This document shows positions 1 through 8,633 of a DNA stretch of 64,000 nucleotides, in pieces. Under the pieces are notes generated by a model that saw only the letters and a list, made by a program, of their open reading frames with translations, had not been told where the DNA came from and made no database searches. The stretch covers positions 62,001-126,000 of the forward strand of contig NZ_CANLER010000007.1 of assembly GCF_947489715.1 (NCBI RefSeq). Direction: 5' to 3'. This DNA comes from an uncultured Roseovarius sp. (lineage in GTDB: Bacteria > Pseudomonadota > Alphaproteobacteria > Rhodobacterales > Rhodobacteraceae). The stretch's first letter is position 1. Every line of letters starts with the position of its first letter. Position numbers and translations under genes: made by a program.

Positions 1-364
1 GATGTACCCGGTGAAAGCGCCATAAAAGCGGTATCTTATGGGTGATCAGATGCTGTGCCCAGATGGCCAGATCAAAGATCAGCACGGTCAGGATGATGGC
101 CAGCCAAAGCGGCAGATCAAGCGCGTTCATCAGCCCCCAGCCCTGTGCCTGAGCATCCAGAGCGGCGCCCACCGCCAGCAGCGGCAGGGCCAGGGCCAAC
201 AGCCTGAGCGTGAGCGTATCCAGGATCACGATCGCCCAGTTGGTCAGCCAGCGCGTGCTGCGCGGTTGACGGCGCGTGCGGCGAGGTAGGGCGGCCTCGG
301 TCAGGGCGAGGGTCGCGAACAAACCGATGAATATGCCAAGGCGAATGAGGGCTTCGTTCTCCAT
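1..364 (-). CDS. Sterol desaturase / fatty acid hydroxylase family protein (N-terminal part, cut by window edge)
   Basis: The reading frame starts at ATG 364 and runs off the left edge, giving about 121 residues. It begins MENEALIRLGIFIGLF. It shows three hydrophobic segments (about residues 5-25, 45-68 and 85-105) and then a WAQHLITHKIPLLWRFHRVH stretch. The HxxxH and HRVHH-type histidines are the first metal-binding boxes of the membrane di-iron fatty acid hydroxylase superfamily, which hydroxylates or desaturates lipids. The later histidine boxes lie outside the window, so substrate and completeness cannot be judged. It lies 36 bases downstream of argB on the same strand and could be co-transcribed with it. 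Confidence 0.8.
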   Translation of the reverse strand, partial: MENEALIRLGIFIGLFATLALTEAALPRRTRRQPRSTRWLTNWAIVILDTLTLRLLALALPLLAVGAALDAQAQGWGLMNALDLPLWLAIILTVLIFDLAIWAQHLITHKIPLLWRFHRVH

Positions 365-400
365 GCCGGGGAACCTAAGCCAAAACATTGTCTGCGCAAG

Positions 401-1264
401 CTACTTCGCGCGGATCATAGAGCCCGCGCCATGTTCGGTATACAGTTCCAGCAGCGTGGCGTTGGGGGCCCGCCCGTCAAGGATGACAACCGCGCGCACG
501 CCGCCATCAATCGCGGCAAGCGCGGTTTCGGTCTTGGGAATCATGCCACCCGCAATGGTGCCATCTGCCGTCATCTGGCGGATTTGATCGGCGGTCAGTT
601 CGGTCACCACGGCACCGCTGGCATCGCGCACACCGTCCACATCGGTTAGCAACAAGAGCCGGTCTGCGGTCAGGGCCGCGGCGATTGCCCCGGCAGCGGT
701 GTCGCCGTTGATATTGTAGGTCTCGCCATTGCGGCCAGCGCCCAGGGGGGCGATCACCGGAATGGCGTCATCGGCAAAAAGCGTGCGCAGGATGTCGGGG
801 TTGATGTCGGTCGGATCGCCGACAAGGCCCAGCCTGGGGTCTGCCGGGTCGCAGGTGATCAGGTTGGCATCCTTGCCCGACAGGCCCACGGCCTTGCCGC
901 CCTGCCGGTTGATTGCCTGCACGATGCGCTTGTTCACCCGGCCCGACAGGACCATTTCGACCACTTCCATCGTGGCCTCATCGGTTACGCGTTTGCCGTT
1001 TACGAAGTCGGATTTGATCTCGAGCTTTTCGAGCATCTGGTTGATCATCGGGCCGCCGCCATGCACGATCACCGGGTTCACGCCGACCTGCTGCATCAGT
1101 ACGACATCGCGGGCGAAGGTTTCCATCGCCTCGTCGCTGCCCATGGCATGGCCGCCGAATTTGATCACGACGATGGCACCGTCATAGCGTTGCAGATAAG
1201 GCAGCGCTTCGCTGAGGGTCCGGGCGGTGGCAATCCAGTCGCGGTTCATGTCACGTTTCTTCAT
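401..1264 (-). CDS. argB: Acetylglutamate kinase
   Basis: This cytoplasmic enzyme phosphorylates N-acetyl-L-glutamate with ATP, the second step of arginine biosynthesis. The 287-residue product has the usual family length. It carries the amino-acid-kinase features [10 protein letters not shown] near residue 35, VIVHGGGP near residue 68 and [12 protein letters not shown] near residue 165. The start at 1264 is preferred over an in-frame ATG at 1249 because a GAGG ribosome site lies 6 bases upstream. It follows engB on the same strand after a 120-base gap that contains a C/G-rich hairpin. The identification is secure. Confidence 0.96.
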   Translation of the reverse strand: MKKRDMNRDWIATARTLSEALPYLQRYDGAIVVIKFGGHAMGSDEAMETFARDVVLMQQVGVNPVIVHGGGPMINQMLEKLEIKSDFVNGKRVTDEATMEVVEMVLSGRVNKRIVQAINRQGGKAVGLSGKDANLITCDPADPRLGLVGDPTDINPDILRTLFADDAIPVIAPLGAGRNGETYNINGDTAAGAIAAALTADRLLLLTDVDGVRDASGAVVTELTADQIRQMTADGTIAGGMIPKTETALAAIDGGVRAVVILDGRAPNATLLELYTEHGAGSMIRAK

Positions 1265-1338
1265 CTTCTTCCTCGTTCCCCAGCGTTATCTCTGGATGAG
1301 CGCTAACGCGCAAGAGGGTACCTGACCCCTCCTCCTGT

Positions 1339-1360
1339 CCTCCTCCCAAGGGGGAGGAGG
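1339..1360. repeat. G/C-rich intergenic hairpin between engB and argB
   Basis: CCTCCTCCC at 1339-1347 pairs perfectly with GGGAGGAGG at 1352-1360 across a four-base loop. No T run follows on either strand. It could be a weak terminator, an mRNA-stabilising hairpin or a dispersed repeat; the sequence alone does not decide. Confidence 0.5.
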
Positions 1361-1384
1361 GAACGCTTGGCAGGCCGACCCCTA

Positions 1385-2035
1385 TTACTGCAACGTGGCG
1401 ATCGTGGCGCGCAATGTGGCGATGCCGTCGCCTTTTTCGCTGGAGGTGAGGATGAGTTCGGGAAAGGCTGCCGGATGGGGCGCGAGCTTGGTGCGGACCT
1501 GGTCCAGAATGTTGTCGAGATCTTTCGGTTTCACCTTGTCGGTCTTGGTCAGCACGCATTGAAATGTCACGGCGGCGCTGTCGAGCAGGGACATGATTTC
1601 TTCGTCCACCGTCTTGATGCCGTGACGGGCATCGACCAGCACGAAGGCGCGGCGCAGGGTCTGGCGACCTGCAAGATAGGATTTGAGCAGTTTCTGCCAT
1701 TTTTCGACCACTGGCAGCGGTGCGTTGGCATAGCCATAGCCGGGCAGGTCGACCAGATAGTGGCTGTCTGCCAGGGTGAAATAGTTGATTTCCTGCGTGC
1801 GCCCCGGCGTGTTTGAGGCGCGTGCCAGCCCCTTGCGTCCGGTGAGCGCGTTGATCAGCGTCGATTTTCCGACATTGGAGCGCCCGGCAAAGCAAACCTC
1901 GGTCCGATCGGCAGGTGGCAGACCGGACATGGCGACAACGCCTTTGAGAAAATCGCTTTGGCCTGCAAAAAGCTTGCGGCCTTTTTCGGAGGTTGGTGTG
2001 TCCGGTTCTTCCGTGACCGGAAACTGGAGTTGCAT
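1385..2035 (-). CDS. engB: YihA/EngB family ribosome biogenesis GTP-binding protein
   Basis: This is a cytoplasmic GTPase needed for large ribosomal subunit assembly and cell division. The 216-residue product carries the P-loop GRSNVGKST (about residues 46-54), the switch region NTPGRTQ, the G3 motif DLPGYGYA, the G4 motif TKTDK and a late TSSEKGDG stretch matching G5. The start MQLQFPVTEE at 2035 is chosen because its ATG overlaps the TGA of the upstream MOSC gene in a TGATG junction. A longer frame beginning at 2119 only reads inside the MOSC gene. The gene is part of the yidC-MOSC-engB-argB run. Confidence 0.95.
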   Translation of the reverse strand: MQLQFPVTEEPDTPTSEKGRKLFAGQSDFLKGVVAMSGLPPADRTEVCFAGRSNVGKSTLINALTGRKGLARASNTPGRTQEINYFTLADSHYLVDLPGYGYANAPLPVVEKWQKLLKSYLAGRQTLRRAFVLVDARHGIKTVDEEIMSLLDSAAVTFQCVLTKTDKVKPKDLDNILDQVRTKLAPHPAAFPELILTSSEKGDGIATLRATIATLQ

Positions 2036-2778
2036 CACAGCACCTCGACCTTGTCTTCGAGGTGGATTATTCCGCCTTTGGTGACCATCGCATAGATGCC
2101 AAAATTCTGGTGATCCCAATTGGCTTTGAGAGTGCCGAGCGTATCAGCGTCACGGTCACCGGTTTCGGGGTTGGCGGTCGTCGCGAGGCACCGGAGGATC
2201 GGTTCTTTTACCTGAAGTTCGACATCACCGATTCGCAGGGGTTTTCCGATCCAGTTACACTCCTCCCACGCGGGGACGCCGTCAAAGTGAATGTTGCAAC
2301 GCCAGCGCAGGGTCGAAATATCGTGCCCCAACTTGTTGGCGACCTCTTGGTGCGAGGCCAGGTTGATCAGACTGATCGAGGGAAAATCGCTATCGGTCAT
2401 GCCGCGTCCGGGAACGCGGTGAATACCGACCGATTGGGCGCGATTGGCAGGCATCAGCGGGCGAACCCAATCAAGAAAGGCAGCTATGTCCCGGTCCGGA
2501 TCAAAACGCAGATCCGGGCGGTCGGGATGGGTCAGGGTGACCGTGCCTGTCGCTTCCTCCACCTGGGTATTGATCGCCATTAGGGCAGGTACCTTTGAGC
2601 CGCGCGAGTAATTGGCGCAGGGCGCCCATTCGGTGCCGTCGGATTTCGCGGCCTCGTGGGCGACGGCCCAGCGGCGGTCCCAGGGCATGGTCTGGCCTTC
2701 GAATAGCTCAACCGTATCAAGCGACTCGCGTCCGTGCCCCTTGATCGGGTGCCGCCAGAGAGCGCGGACCCGTGCCAT
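2035..2778 (-). CDS. MOSC domain-containing protein
   Basis: The 247-residue protein starts MARVRALWRHPIKGHGRES, typical of MOSC N-terminal beta-barrel proteins, and contains SISLINLASHQEV. The pattern W(x)8GxxLRIGDVELQVKEPILRC near residue 170 includes the conserved Cys of the MOSC fold. MOSC proteins are related to the molybdenum-cofactor sulfurase C-terminal domain and are often sulfur carriers or Mo-cofactor-binding reductases; the exact role here is unknown. Its ATG overlaps the yidC stop (TGATG), as does its own stop with engB, which implies translational coupling. A GTG one codon upstream is less likely. Confidence 0.88.
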   Translation of the reverse strand: MARVRALWRHPIKGHGRESLDTVELFEGQTMPWDRRWAVAHEAAKSDGTEWAPCANYSRGSKVPALMAINTQVEEATGTVTLTHPDRPDLRFDPDRDIAAFLDWVRPLMPANRAQSVGIHRVPGRGMTDSDFPSISLINLASHQEVANKLGHDISTLRWRCNIHFDGVPAWEECNWIGKPLRIGDVELQVKEPILRCLATTANPETGDRDADTLGTLKANWDHQNFGIYAMVTKGGIIHLEDKVEVL

Positions 2779-4580
2779 CACTTGTCGTCCGGATTGGCTT
2801 TGCGCTTGAAACCGGATCGGATGTTGCCGAACACGTCGGGTTTATAGCCCTGGCTGCGCATGATCAGGTATTGCTGCGAGAAGGTGATCATGTTGTTGGC
2901 GATCCAGTACACCACCAGGCCGCTGGCAAAGCTGCCCAGCATGAACATGAAGACCCAAGGCATCCAGGCAAAAATCATCTGCTGGGTGGGATCGGTGGGT
3001 GCGGGGTTGAGCTTTTGCTGCAACCACATCGAGATGCCCAGAATCAGTGGCAGGATTCCGATGAAGATCAGGGCCAGGATTGATCCGGGCTCCGGGCCGT
3101 CCCAGGGGAAAATGCCCCAGAGGTTGTAGATGGTTGACGGATCGGGCGCGGAGAGATCCTTGATCCAGCCGATCCAGGGGGCGTGACGCAGTTCAAGCGT
3201 GACGAAGATCACCTTGTAGAGCGAAAAGAAGATCGGGATCTGCAGCAGGATCGGCAGACAGCCCGAGGCCGGGTTGACCTTTTCCTTCTTGTAGAGCGCC
3301 ATCATCTCTTTTTGCAGGGCCTGGCGGTCGTCACCGGCGGATTCTTTGATCTTCTCCATCTGTGGCTGAAGCTCTTTCATCTTCGCCATTGAGACATAGG
3401 ATTTGAACGCCAGCGGCAGGAGCACAGCCTTGATGATCAGCGTCAGCGCGATGATTGACCAGCCCATGTTGCCGATCAGGGCGTTGAGGTTGTGCAGTAG
3501 CCAGAAGATCGGTTTGGTCAGGAAGAAGAACCAGCCCCAGTCGATCGAATCGAGGAAACCCTCGACGCCGGCATCGTTCTGATAGTTGCGGATCGTTTCC
3601 CATTCCTTGGCACCGGCAAACAGGCGCGTGTTGACCGAAACGGACTGCCCCGGCGCGAGCGATTGCGTGCTGAGTTTCGCATTCGTCTGGAAGATGTTGC
3701 GGCGGGTATCGCGGAATGTGCTGAACTTCGCCCCGACATCATCCGCCGGGATCAGCGTGGTCATCCAGTAGTGATCGGTAAAGCCTGTCCAGCCGTTTTG
3801 GGTCACCGGGATTTCTTCGAGCGCATTGGCGGGGTCGAAATCATCATAATCGGTCTCGGTCAATTCGCCGTCGACCATGCGAATGCCACCCTCGTGCAGA
3901 ATGAAGAAATTCTTCAGATCCACAGGCTCGCCGTGGCGGGCCAGGATGCCGTAAGGGGCCAATGACAGGTTGCCGTCACCAGTATTTTCGACCGATTGGG
4001 TGATGTCGAACATGAAATCCGCATCGACACTGATCTGGCGGCGGAAAATCTGGCCGTTGCCATTGTCCCAGATCAGAGTGACCGGCGTATCCGGGGTGAG
4101 GGTATCGCCCGAATCAACCTGCCAGATCGTGTTGGCATTCGGCACCTGCTCGGCTGTCAGGCCGTTACCCGGTGCCCAGCCGAACAAGGCATAATAAGGC
4201 GCATCCGCGCCAACAGGCTGCAGCAGCTGAACGATATCGGAACCGGGTGCAAGTGTCTGGCGGTAATTCTTCAGAGATAGTTGATCAATGCGGCCACCTT
4301 GCAGCGACAGCGATCCCTTGAGGCTGGGCGTGTCGATTTGCAGGCGCGGCGCATCAACGGCGGCAGCTTCGGTTGCCTCTGATGCGGTGTCGGTTGCGCC
4401 AGCGCCGGTCGCATCGGCGGTGGGTGTCGTCACCCCATCGCTCGTCTCGGCGGTTTCGCTGGTCGCGGGCGCATTCGGGTCGACCGGTTGCTCAGGTGGC
4501 GGGAACAGGACGAACCACGTCATGATCACGAGAAAGCTGAGCGCCGTCGCAAGGATTAGGTTTTTATTCTGGTCGTCCAT
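2778..4580 (-). CDS. yidC: Membrane protein insertase YidC
   Basis: YidC inserts and folds inner-membrane proteins, alone or with Sec. The 600-residue product has an N-terminal membrane segment (about residues 8-25), an Ala/Thr/Glu-rich linker, and a large periplasmic domain. A C-terminal 60KD_IMP core follows, starting near FFFLTKPIFWLLH, with five membrane segments. The LPLAFKSYVSMAKMKELQPQ and NPASGCLPILLQIPIFFSLY regions are diagnostic. The start MDDQNKNLI at 4580 is chosen; an upstream extension to 4637 has no signal-anchor logic. It heads the yidC-MOSC-engB-argB cluster. rpmH, rnpA and yidD, its usual neighbours, lie about 54 kb away in this window. Confidence 0.96.
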   Translation of the reverse strand: MDDQNKNLILATALSFLVIMTWFVLFPPPEQPVDPNAPATSETAETSDGVTTPTADATGAGATDTASEATEAAAVDAPRLQIDTPSLKGSLSLQGGRIDQLSLKNYRQTLAPGSDIVQLLQPVGADAPYYALFGWAPGNGLTAEQVPNANTIWQVDSGDTLTPDTPVTLIWDNGNGQIFRRQISVDADFMFDITQSVENTGDGNLSLAPYGILARHGEPVDLKNFFILHEGGIRMVDGELTETDYDDFDPANALEEIPVTQNGWTGFTDHYWMTTLIPADDVGAKFSTFRDTRRNIFQTNAKLSTQSLAPGQSVSVNTRLFAGAKEWETIRNYQNDAGVEGFLDSIDWGWFFFLTKPIFWLLHNLNALIGNMGWSIIALTLIIKAVLLPLAFKSYVSMAKMKELQPQMEKIKESAGDDRQALQKEMMALYKKEKVNPASGCLPILLQIPIFFSLYKVIFVTLELRHAPWIGWIKDLSAPDPSTIYNLWGIFPWDGPEPGSILALIFIGILPLILGISMWLQQKLNPAPTDPTQQMIFAWMPWVFMFMLGSFASGLVVYWIANNMITFSQQYLIMRSQGYKPDVFGNIRSGFKRKANPDDK

Positions 4581-4691
4581 CGCCGATGGCCATCTGTCTG
4601 TTGCGTGTCTTGGGGGTTCAACAGAGTGCAGCGCCAAAGGTCAAGGGTGTTTCGGAGATAAGACCTGTCAGGAAGAGGATTAGGAGGGCAT

Positions 4692-6236
4692 TCAGCCTGT
4701 CTTGAAGCCAATCGTGGGCGGGTCCGACAGATTGGCAAGATGTGCGGCGATCCATTCAAGGGTGTTTTCGAGGGCCATTGGCCGCCCGATCCCGAAACCC
4801 TGAACATGGCGACAGCCCAATTGCGCCAGCATCGCGTGTTCTCCAGCGGTTTCTACCCCCTCGGCCAGCGTATCCAGCTCAAGCCGTTCCGCCATCAGCA
4901 GGATGGCCGAGACCATGCGTTGCTGTTCGGGGTCCTGATCGACTTTCATAACGAAGGACCGATCAATCTTCAGGCGTTGAATGTCGAAACGACGGATCGA
5001 CGAAATCGACGCATGGCCGGTTCCGAAATCGTCAAGATCAATCTGGCATCCCATTTCGGACAATCCGCTGATATTGCGTGCGACCATATCATCGGGCGAG
5101 GTGGCGACCACGGTTTCCAAGATTTCGATCGCCAGACGATCCGTCGTCAAATCGAACTTGTCGAGCTCCCACTCGATCTTTTGCAGCAGGCGGGGGTTGC
5201 GCAGTTCGTCGGGTGAAAAATTGACCCCGACCCTTGGCACGTCGACACCATCCGCGTCCCAGAAATTCAAAGCGGCCAAAGCCCCGGTCAGCATTACCTC
5301 ACTCAGCCGTTCCATTTCTCCAGCCTGTTGAATCTTGGGCAGAAATTCAGCCGGGGAAATAATACCACGTTCAGGATGTTCCCATCTGGCAAGGGCCTCA
5401 AACCCGGTCACATACCCCGTGTCGGTTGAGATTTGCGGCTGAAACCAGGGAATGATCTGTCCCGATTCGAGCGCCTGGTCGATTTCCGTCGAAATCGTGT
5501 GGGGGTTGACCTTGATGTCGCGCATGTCGGGCGAATAGGCCCGGATCGAAGAAGGACCGTTCCGCTGGGCAACGGTCAGCGCCAAATCGGCGGCTTCGGC
5601 CATCAGTTTGCCGTTGTTGTCGCGGAAATTCGTATCCAGGCAGAACCCCACAGAGGTGGAGATGTAAATGGTTGTGCCCCCCAATTGGATCGGCTGTTCC
5701 ACCGCCGCCTGAAGACGCGAGGCAAGTTGCAGCGCGATGTCCAGATTCATATGGCCGACCGGGGCGATCATCACGCCAAATTTGTGATCATCCAGTCGCG
5801 ATACGGAATCGCGGGACCGCACGGCCGAATTCACCCGTTCACACAATTCTTCCACGACCTCCAGGGCGACCGACCGGCCGTAGCGATCAATAATCGCATC
5901 GAAATCGTCCAGCCCCAGCACAAGACACGCCGTTTTCAGATCTTTCTTGCGCGCCAGCCGCAACGCCCGGTCCAGCGCAAGGTTGAATTCATCCGGTCTG
6001 GGTTTGCGATCGCGCTTGTCTGCCCTGCGGTTTTTCCCGTTCAGTGGTTGCATCATGGCGAAAATCGCAATGACCGCCGGAAAACCGATGGCCGTCGCCG
6101 TCAGCACCAGTTCACCGCCGATCCAGTAACCGGCCAGAACGAAGGCAGGCAGAAATGCCAGAATCTGCGGGCCGTGCAGGATTGCCTTGAAACTGGATCT
6201 TATGGTTGAATTTAAACGACTTAACTGGCGATACAT
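4692..6236 (-). CDS. Degenerate GGDEF / EAL domain protein, probable c-di-GMP phosphodiesterase
   Basis: The 514-residue protein has two N-terminal membrane segments (about residues 25-62), a GGDEF-fold domain (about 85-245) and an EAL domain (about 255-505). The GGDEF signature is replaced by SRLDDHKFG, so diguanylate cyclase activity is unlikely. The EAL domain keeps FEALARW, NFSPDEL, EILE, DDFGTG, KIDRSF and EGVE, the metal- and substrate-binding set, so hydrolysis of cyclic di-GMP at the membrane is likely. It is transcribed with the same polarity as yidC, 111 bases upstream of it, but this lineage-specific position does not itself suggest a target pathway. Confidence 0.9.
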   Translation of the reverse strand: MYRQLSRLNSTIRSSFKAILHGPQILAFLPAFVLAGYWIGGELVLTATAIGFPAVIAIFAMMQPLNGKNRRADKRDRKPRPDEFNLALDRALRLARKKDLKTACLVLGLDDFDAIIDRYGRSVALEVVEELCERVNSAVRSRDSVSRLDDHKFGVMIAPVGHMNLDIALQLASRLQAAVEQPIQLGGTTIYISTSVGFCLDTNFRDNNGKLMAEAADLALTVAQRNGPSSIRAYSPDMRDIKVNPHTISTEIDQALESGQIIPWFQPQISTDTGYVTGFEALARWEHPERGIISPAEFLPKIQQAGEMERLSEVMLTGALAALNFWDADGVDVPRVGVNFSPDELRNPRLLQKIEWELDKFDLTTDRLAIEILETVVATSPDDMVARNISGLSEMGCQIDLDDFGTGHASISSIRRFDIQRLKIDRSFVMKVDQDPEQQRMVSAILLMAERLELDTLAEGVETAGEHAMLAQLGCRHVQGFGIGRPMALENTLEWIAAHLANLSDPPTIGFKTG

Positions 6237-6293
6237 AAGGTCTGGATTCCCGTGATTGCCCGTGAAAGCTAATCTTTGGGTCTCAAAACCATC

Positions 6294-7187
6294 TTAACGC
6301 AGCTTCGGCACGGCCCCATCATTTGCGTCAAATTTTACCGACCCTCTTGCGAGTCCGACGAAGTCAAACAGCTTGGGATCCAGCAAATGCGAGGGCCGCG
6401 CATTCATCAGCGCCCGGAACATGACCTGGCGGCGTCCGGGGCTGTTTGCCTCCCACCCGTCAAGGATTTGCTTGACCTGTTGGCGCTGCAATCCGTCTTG
6501 TGACCCGCAGAGATCGCAGGGGATGATGGGATAGTTCATCGCGTTGGCGAATTTCTCGCAATCGGCCTCGGCGACATGGGCCAGCGGACGATAGACGAAA
6601 AGATCCCCCTCTTCGTTCACCAGTTTCGGCGGCATCGTGGCCAGACGCCCGCCGTGAAAGAGGTTCATAAAGAACGTCTCGAGGATATCATCCCGGTGAT
6701 GGCCCAGCACGACCGCGGAGCACCCTTCTTCACGGGCGATTCTGTAAAGATTTCCGCGTCTTAGGCGGGAGCAAAGCGCGCAGTAGGTGCGCCCGGCAGG
6801 CACCTTGTCGACCACGATGGAATAGGTGTCCTGATACTCGATTCGGTGCGGGACCTGCATGCGTTCCAGAAATTCCGGCAGGACCGTGGCGGGAAAGCCG
6901 GGCTGACCCTGATCGAGATTGCAGGCCAGGATGTCGACCGGCAGCAGCCCGCGCCATTTCAGCTCGTACAGCACCGCCAAGAGCGTATAGCTGTCCTTGC
7001 CGCCCGAAAGGCAGACTAGCCAGCGGGGCGGCGCGCCGTCCTTGTCCTGCGCATCGCGTTCGACCATGCCATATTGATCAATCGCCTCGCGCGTCTGACG
7101 GACAATGCGTTTGCGCAGCTTCTTGAACTCGGTTGTCGAGGGCGCGCCGGCAAAGAGCGGATGGATATCGTCGGCATTGTCGAACAT
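6294..7187 (-). CDS. ttcA: tRNA 2-thiocytidine(32) synthetase TtcA
   Basis: TtcA is an ATP- and Fe-S-dependent enzyme that thiolates cytidine 32 in several tRNAs. The 297-residue protein has the PP-loop SGGKDSYT near residue 61. It also has the two cysteine pairs of the family, [10 protein letters not shown] near residue 137 and [12 protein letters not shown] near residue 225, which bind the iron-sulfur cluster. Length and motifs fit the family. It is followed downstream by the EAL gene after 57 bases. The start at 7187 gives [12 protein letters not shown], usual for relatives. Confidence 0.93.
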   Translation of the reverse strand: MFDNADDIHPLFAGAPSTTEFKKLRKRIVRQTREAIDQYGMVERDAQDKDGAPPRWLVCLSGGKDSYTLLAVLYELKWRGLLPVDILACNLDQGQPGFPATVLPEFLERMQVPHRIEYQDTYSIVVDKVPAGRTYCALCSRLRRGNLYRIAREEGCSAVVLGHHRDDILETFFMNLFHGGRLATMPPKLVNEEGDLFVYRPLAHVAEADCEKFANAMNYPIIPCDLCGSQDGLQRQQVKQILDGWEANSPGRRQVMFRALMNARPSHLLDPKLFDFVGLARGSVKFDANDGAVPKLR

Positions 7188-7529
7188 GGGGCCGCTTTAG
7201 GCGGTTTCGCGGGTTCGGGCAAGCTTTGGCTGTTATCTGTGCGGCATTCCGGGGTGAAATCAACCGGGCGTTCGGCGCAGTGCGATGGGTGATTTTCCGA
7301 CCCTGCGGCCCCGCGCCCCGCAGAATCGGGTTAGCGCGCTGAAAACGCTGAAAAACCCATGTCGGTATAACGTCGGTATTTTGTCGGTATTACATCGGTG
7401 CGGGTGGCGGTATCGGGCCGGGTTAACAGGGCGGACGGTTGGCGGGGCGTTGTGCGCGGTAAAAACCCACCATCCGTGATGAGGTGAACCGTTACCTGGG
7501 CGCCGCGCAGAGGGCGGCGCGTGGCCGTA
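7188..7529. other. Gene-free stretch between ttcA and meaB
   Basis: About 340 bases with no convincing coding frame separate the start of ttcA from the end of meaB, both on the minus strand. It should contain the ttcA promoter and any meaB terminator. The one clear structure is an array of 11-base direct repeats at 7361-7404, listed separately. Short frames here lack ribosome sites and resemble no family. Confidence 0.6.
7361..7404. repeat. Four direct repeats with an 11-base period upstream of ttcA
   Basis: GTCGGTAT occurs at 7361, 7372 and 7383, and a diverged copy ATCGGTGC begins at 7394, exactly 11 bases apart each time. A period close to one helical turn places the copies on the same DNA face, as in operators that bind a regulator cooperatively. 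It lies about 175 bases upstream of the ttcA start. It could instead be a simple replication-slippage repeat. Confidence 0.55.
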
Positions 7530-8504
7530 TCAGTCGCGCAGCTTTGCCAGCATTTCCTGTGCCGCGAGAGAGGGCACGATACGGCCCTCGGCCACCTGTC
7601 CGGCGATGTCCTGCATCGCGGCCTTGGCTTCGGGCGTTTCCAGCCGTGCCAGAAGACTGTGCCGCACTTCCTGTTCGAACCAGTAGCGTGCCTGTTCGGC
7701 CCGGCGGGTGTCGAAATGCCCGTTTTCGCGCCGCCAGCCCGTCAGCGTGGTCATTTCCTCCCAGGCCTTGTCCAGCCCGTGTTCCTCGACCGCCGAGACC
7801 ATCAGGGCCTTGGGGAAACCTTCGGGATCCTGCGGGCGCTTGCGCAAGAGCCTGAGCGCCCCGGCATAGTCCGAGCAGGTGCGGGTTGCCGCCGGTTTCA
7901 GATCGCCATCGGCCTTGTTGACCAGAATCACATCCGCCATTTCCATGATGCCGCGTTTGACGCCCTGCAATTCATCGCCACCCGCAGGGGCAAGCAGCAG
8001 GATGAAGAGGTCCGACATTTCGGCGACAACCGTTTCGGACTGACCCACGCCCACGGTTTCGATCAGCACCACGTCAAAGCCTGCCGCCTCGCAGACCGCC
8101 ACAGCCTCGCGCGTGCGGCGTGCGACACCGCCCAGGTGGGTCTGGCTGGGCGACGGGCGGATGAAGGCACCCGGATCGCGGCTGAGCCGTTCCATCCGCG
8201 TCTTGTCCCCCAGGATCGAGCCACCGGACCGGGCCGAGCTGGGATCGACGGCCAGCACCGCCACCCGCAGCCCCTGCGCGGTCAGCATCATGCCGAAGCT
8301 TTCGATGAACGTGGATTTGCCCACACCCGGCGTGCCCGAAAGGCCGATGCGGATCGCCTGATGGTCGGATCTGCGCAGCGCCTCCATCAACTCGGCCGCC
8401 TGCGCGCGATGCGCGGGCTTGGTGCTTTCGATCAGCGTGATCGCGCGGGCCAGCGCCCGGCGGTCTTGGGTGATGATCTTGTCGGCAAGTTCGGGGATGT
8501 TCAT
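7530..8504 (-). CDS. meaB: Methylmalonyl-CoA mutase-associated GTPase MeaB
   Basis: MeaB is a G3E-type P-loop GTPase that protects and loads adenosylcobalamin into methylmalonyl-CoA mutase. The 324-residue product has the P-loop GLSGTPGVGKSTF near residue 54, the DPSSARSGGSILGDKTRM region, ETVGVGQSE near residue 145 and NKADGD near residue 198, all typical of the ArgK/MeaB family. No mutase gene is in the window. It diverges from hrpB across a 129-base intergenic region. Confidence 0.93.
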   Translation of the reverse strand: MNIPELADKIITQDRRALARAITLIESTKPAHRAQAAELMEALRRSDHQAIRIGLSGTPGVGKSTFIESFGMMLTAQGLRVAVLAVDPSSARSGGSILGDKTRMERLSRDPGAFIRPSPSQTHLGGVARRTREAVAVCEAAGFDVVLIETVGVGQSETVVAEMSDLFILLLAPAGGDELQGVKRGIMEMADVILVNKADGDLKPAATRTCSDYAGALRLLRKRPQDPEGFPKALMVSAVEEHGLDKAWEEMTTLTGWRRENGHFDTRRAEQARYWFEQEVRHSLLARLETPEAKAAMQDIAGQVAEGRIVPSLAAQEMLAKLRD

Positions 8505-8633
8505 GGCGGGCCGTATCTGTCGCTTGAAATGATCTGGGCGCCTTCATGCCTTGCCGTGTGCGGGAATGTCCAGTGTGCCCTGCGTCGCATCTGTTGGTGG
8601 AAACCTGCGCGGACATGACCGATAAGGCATATC

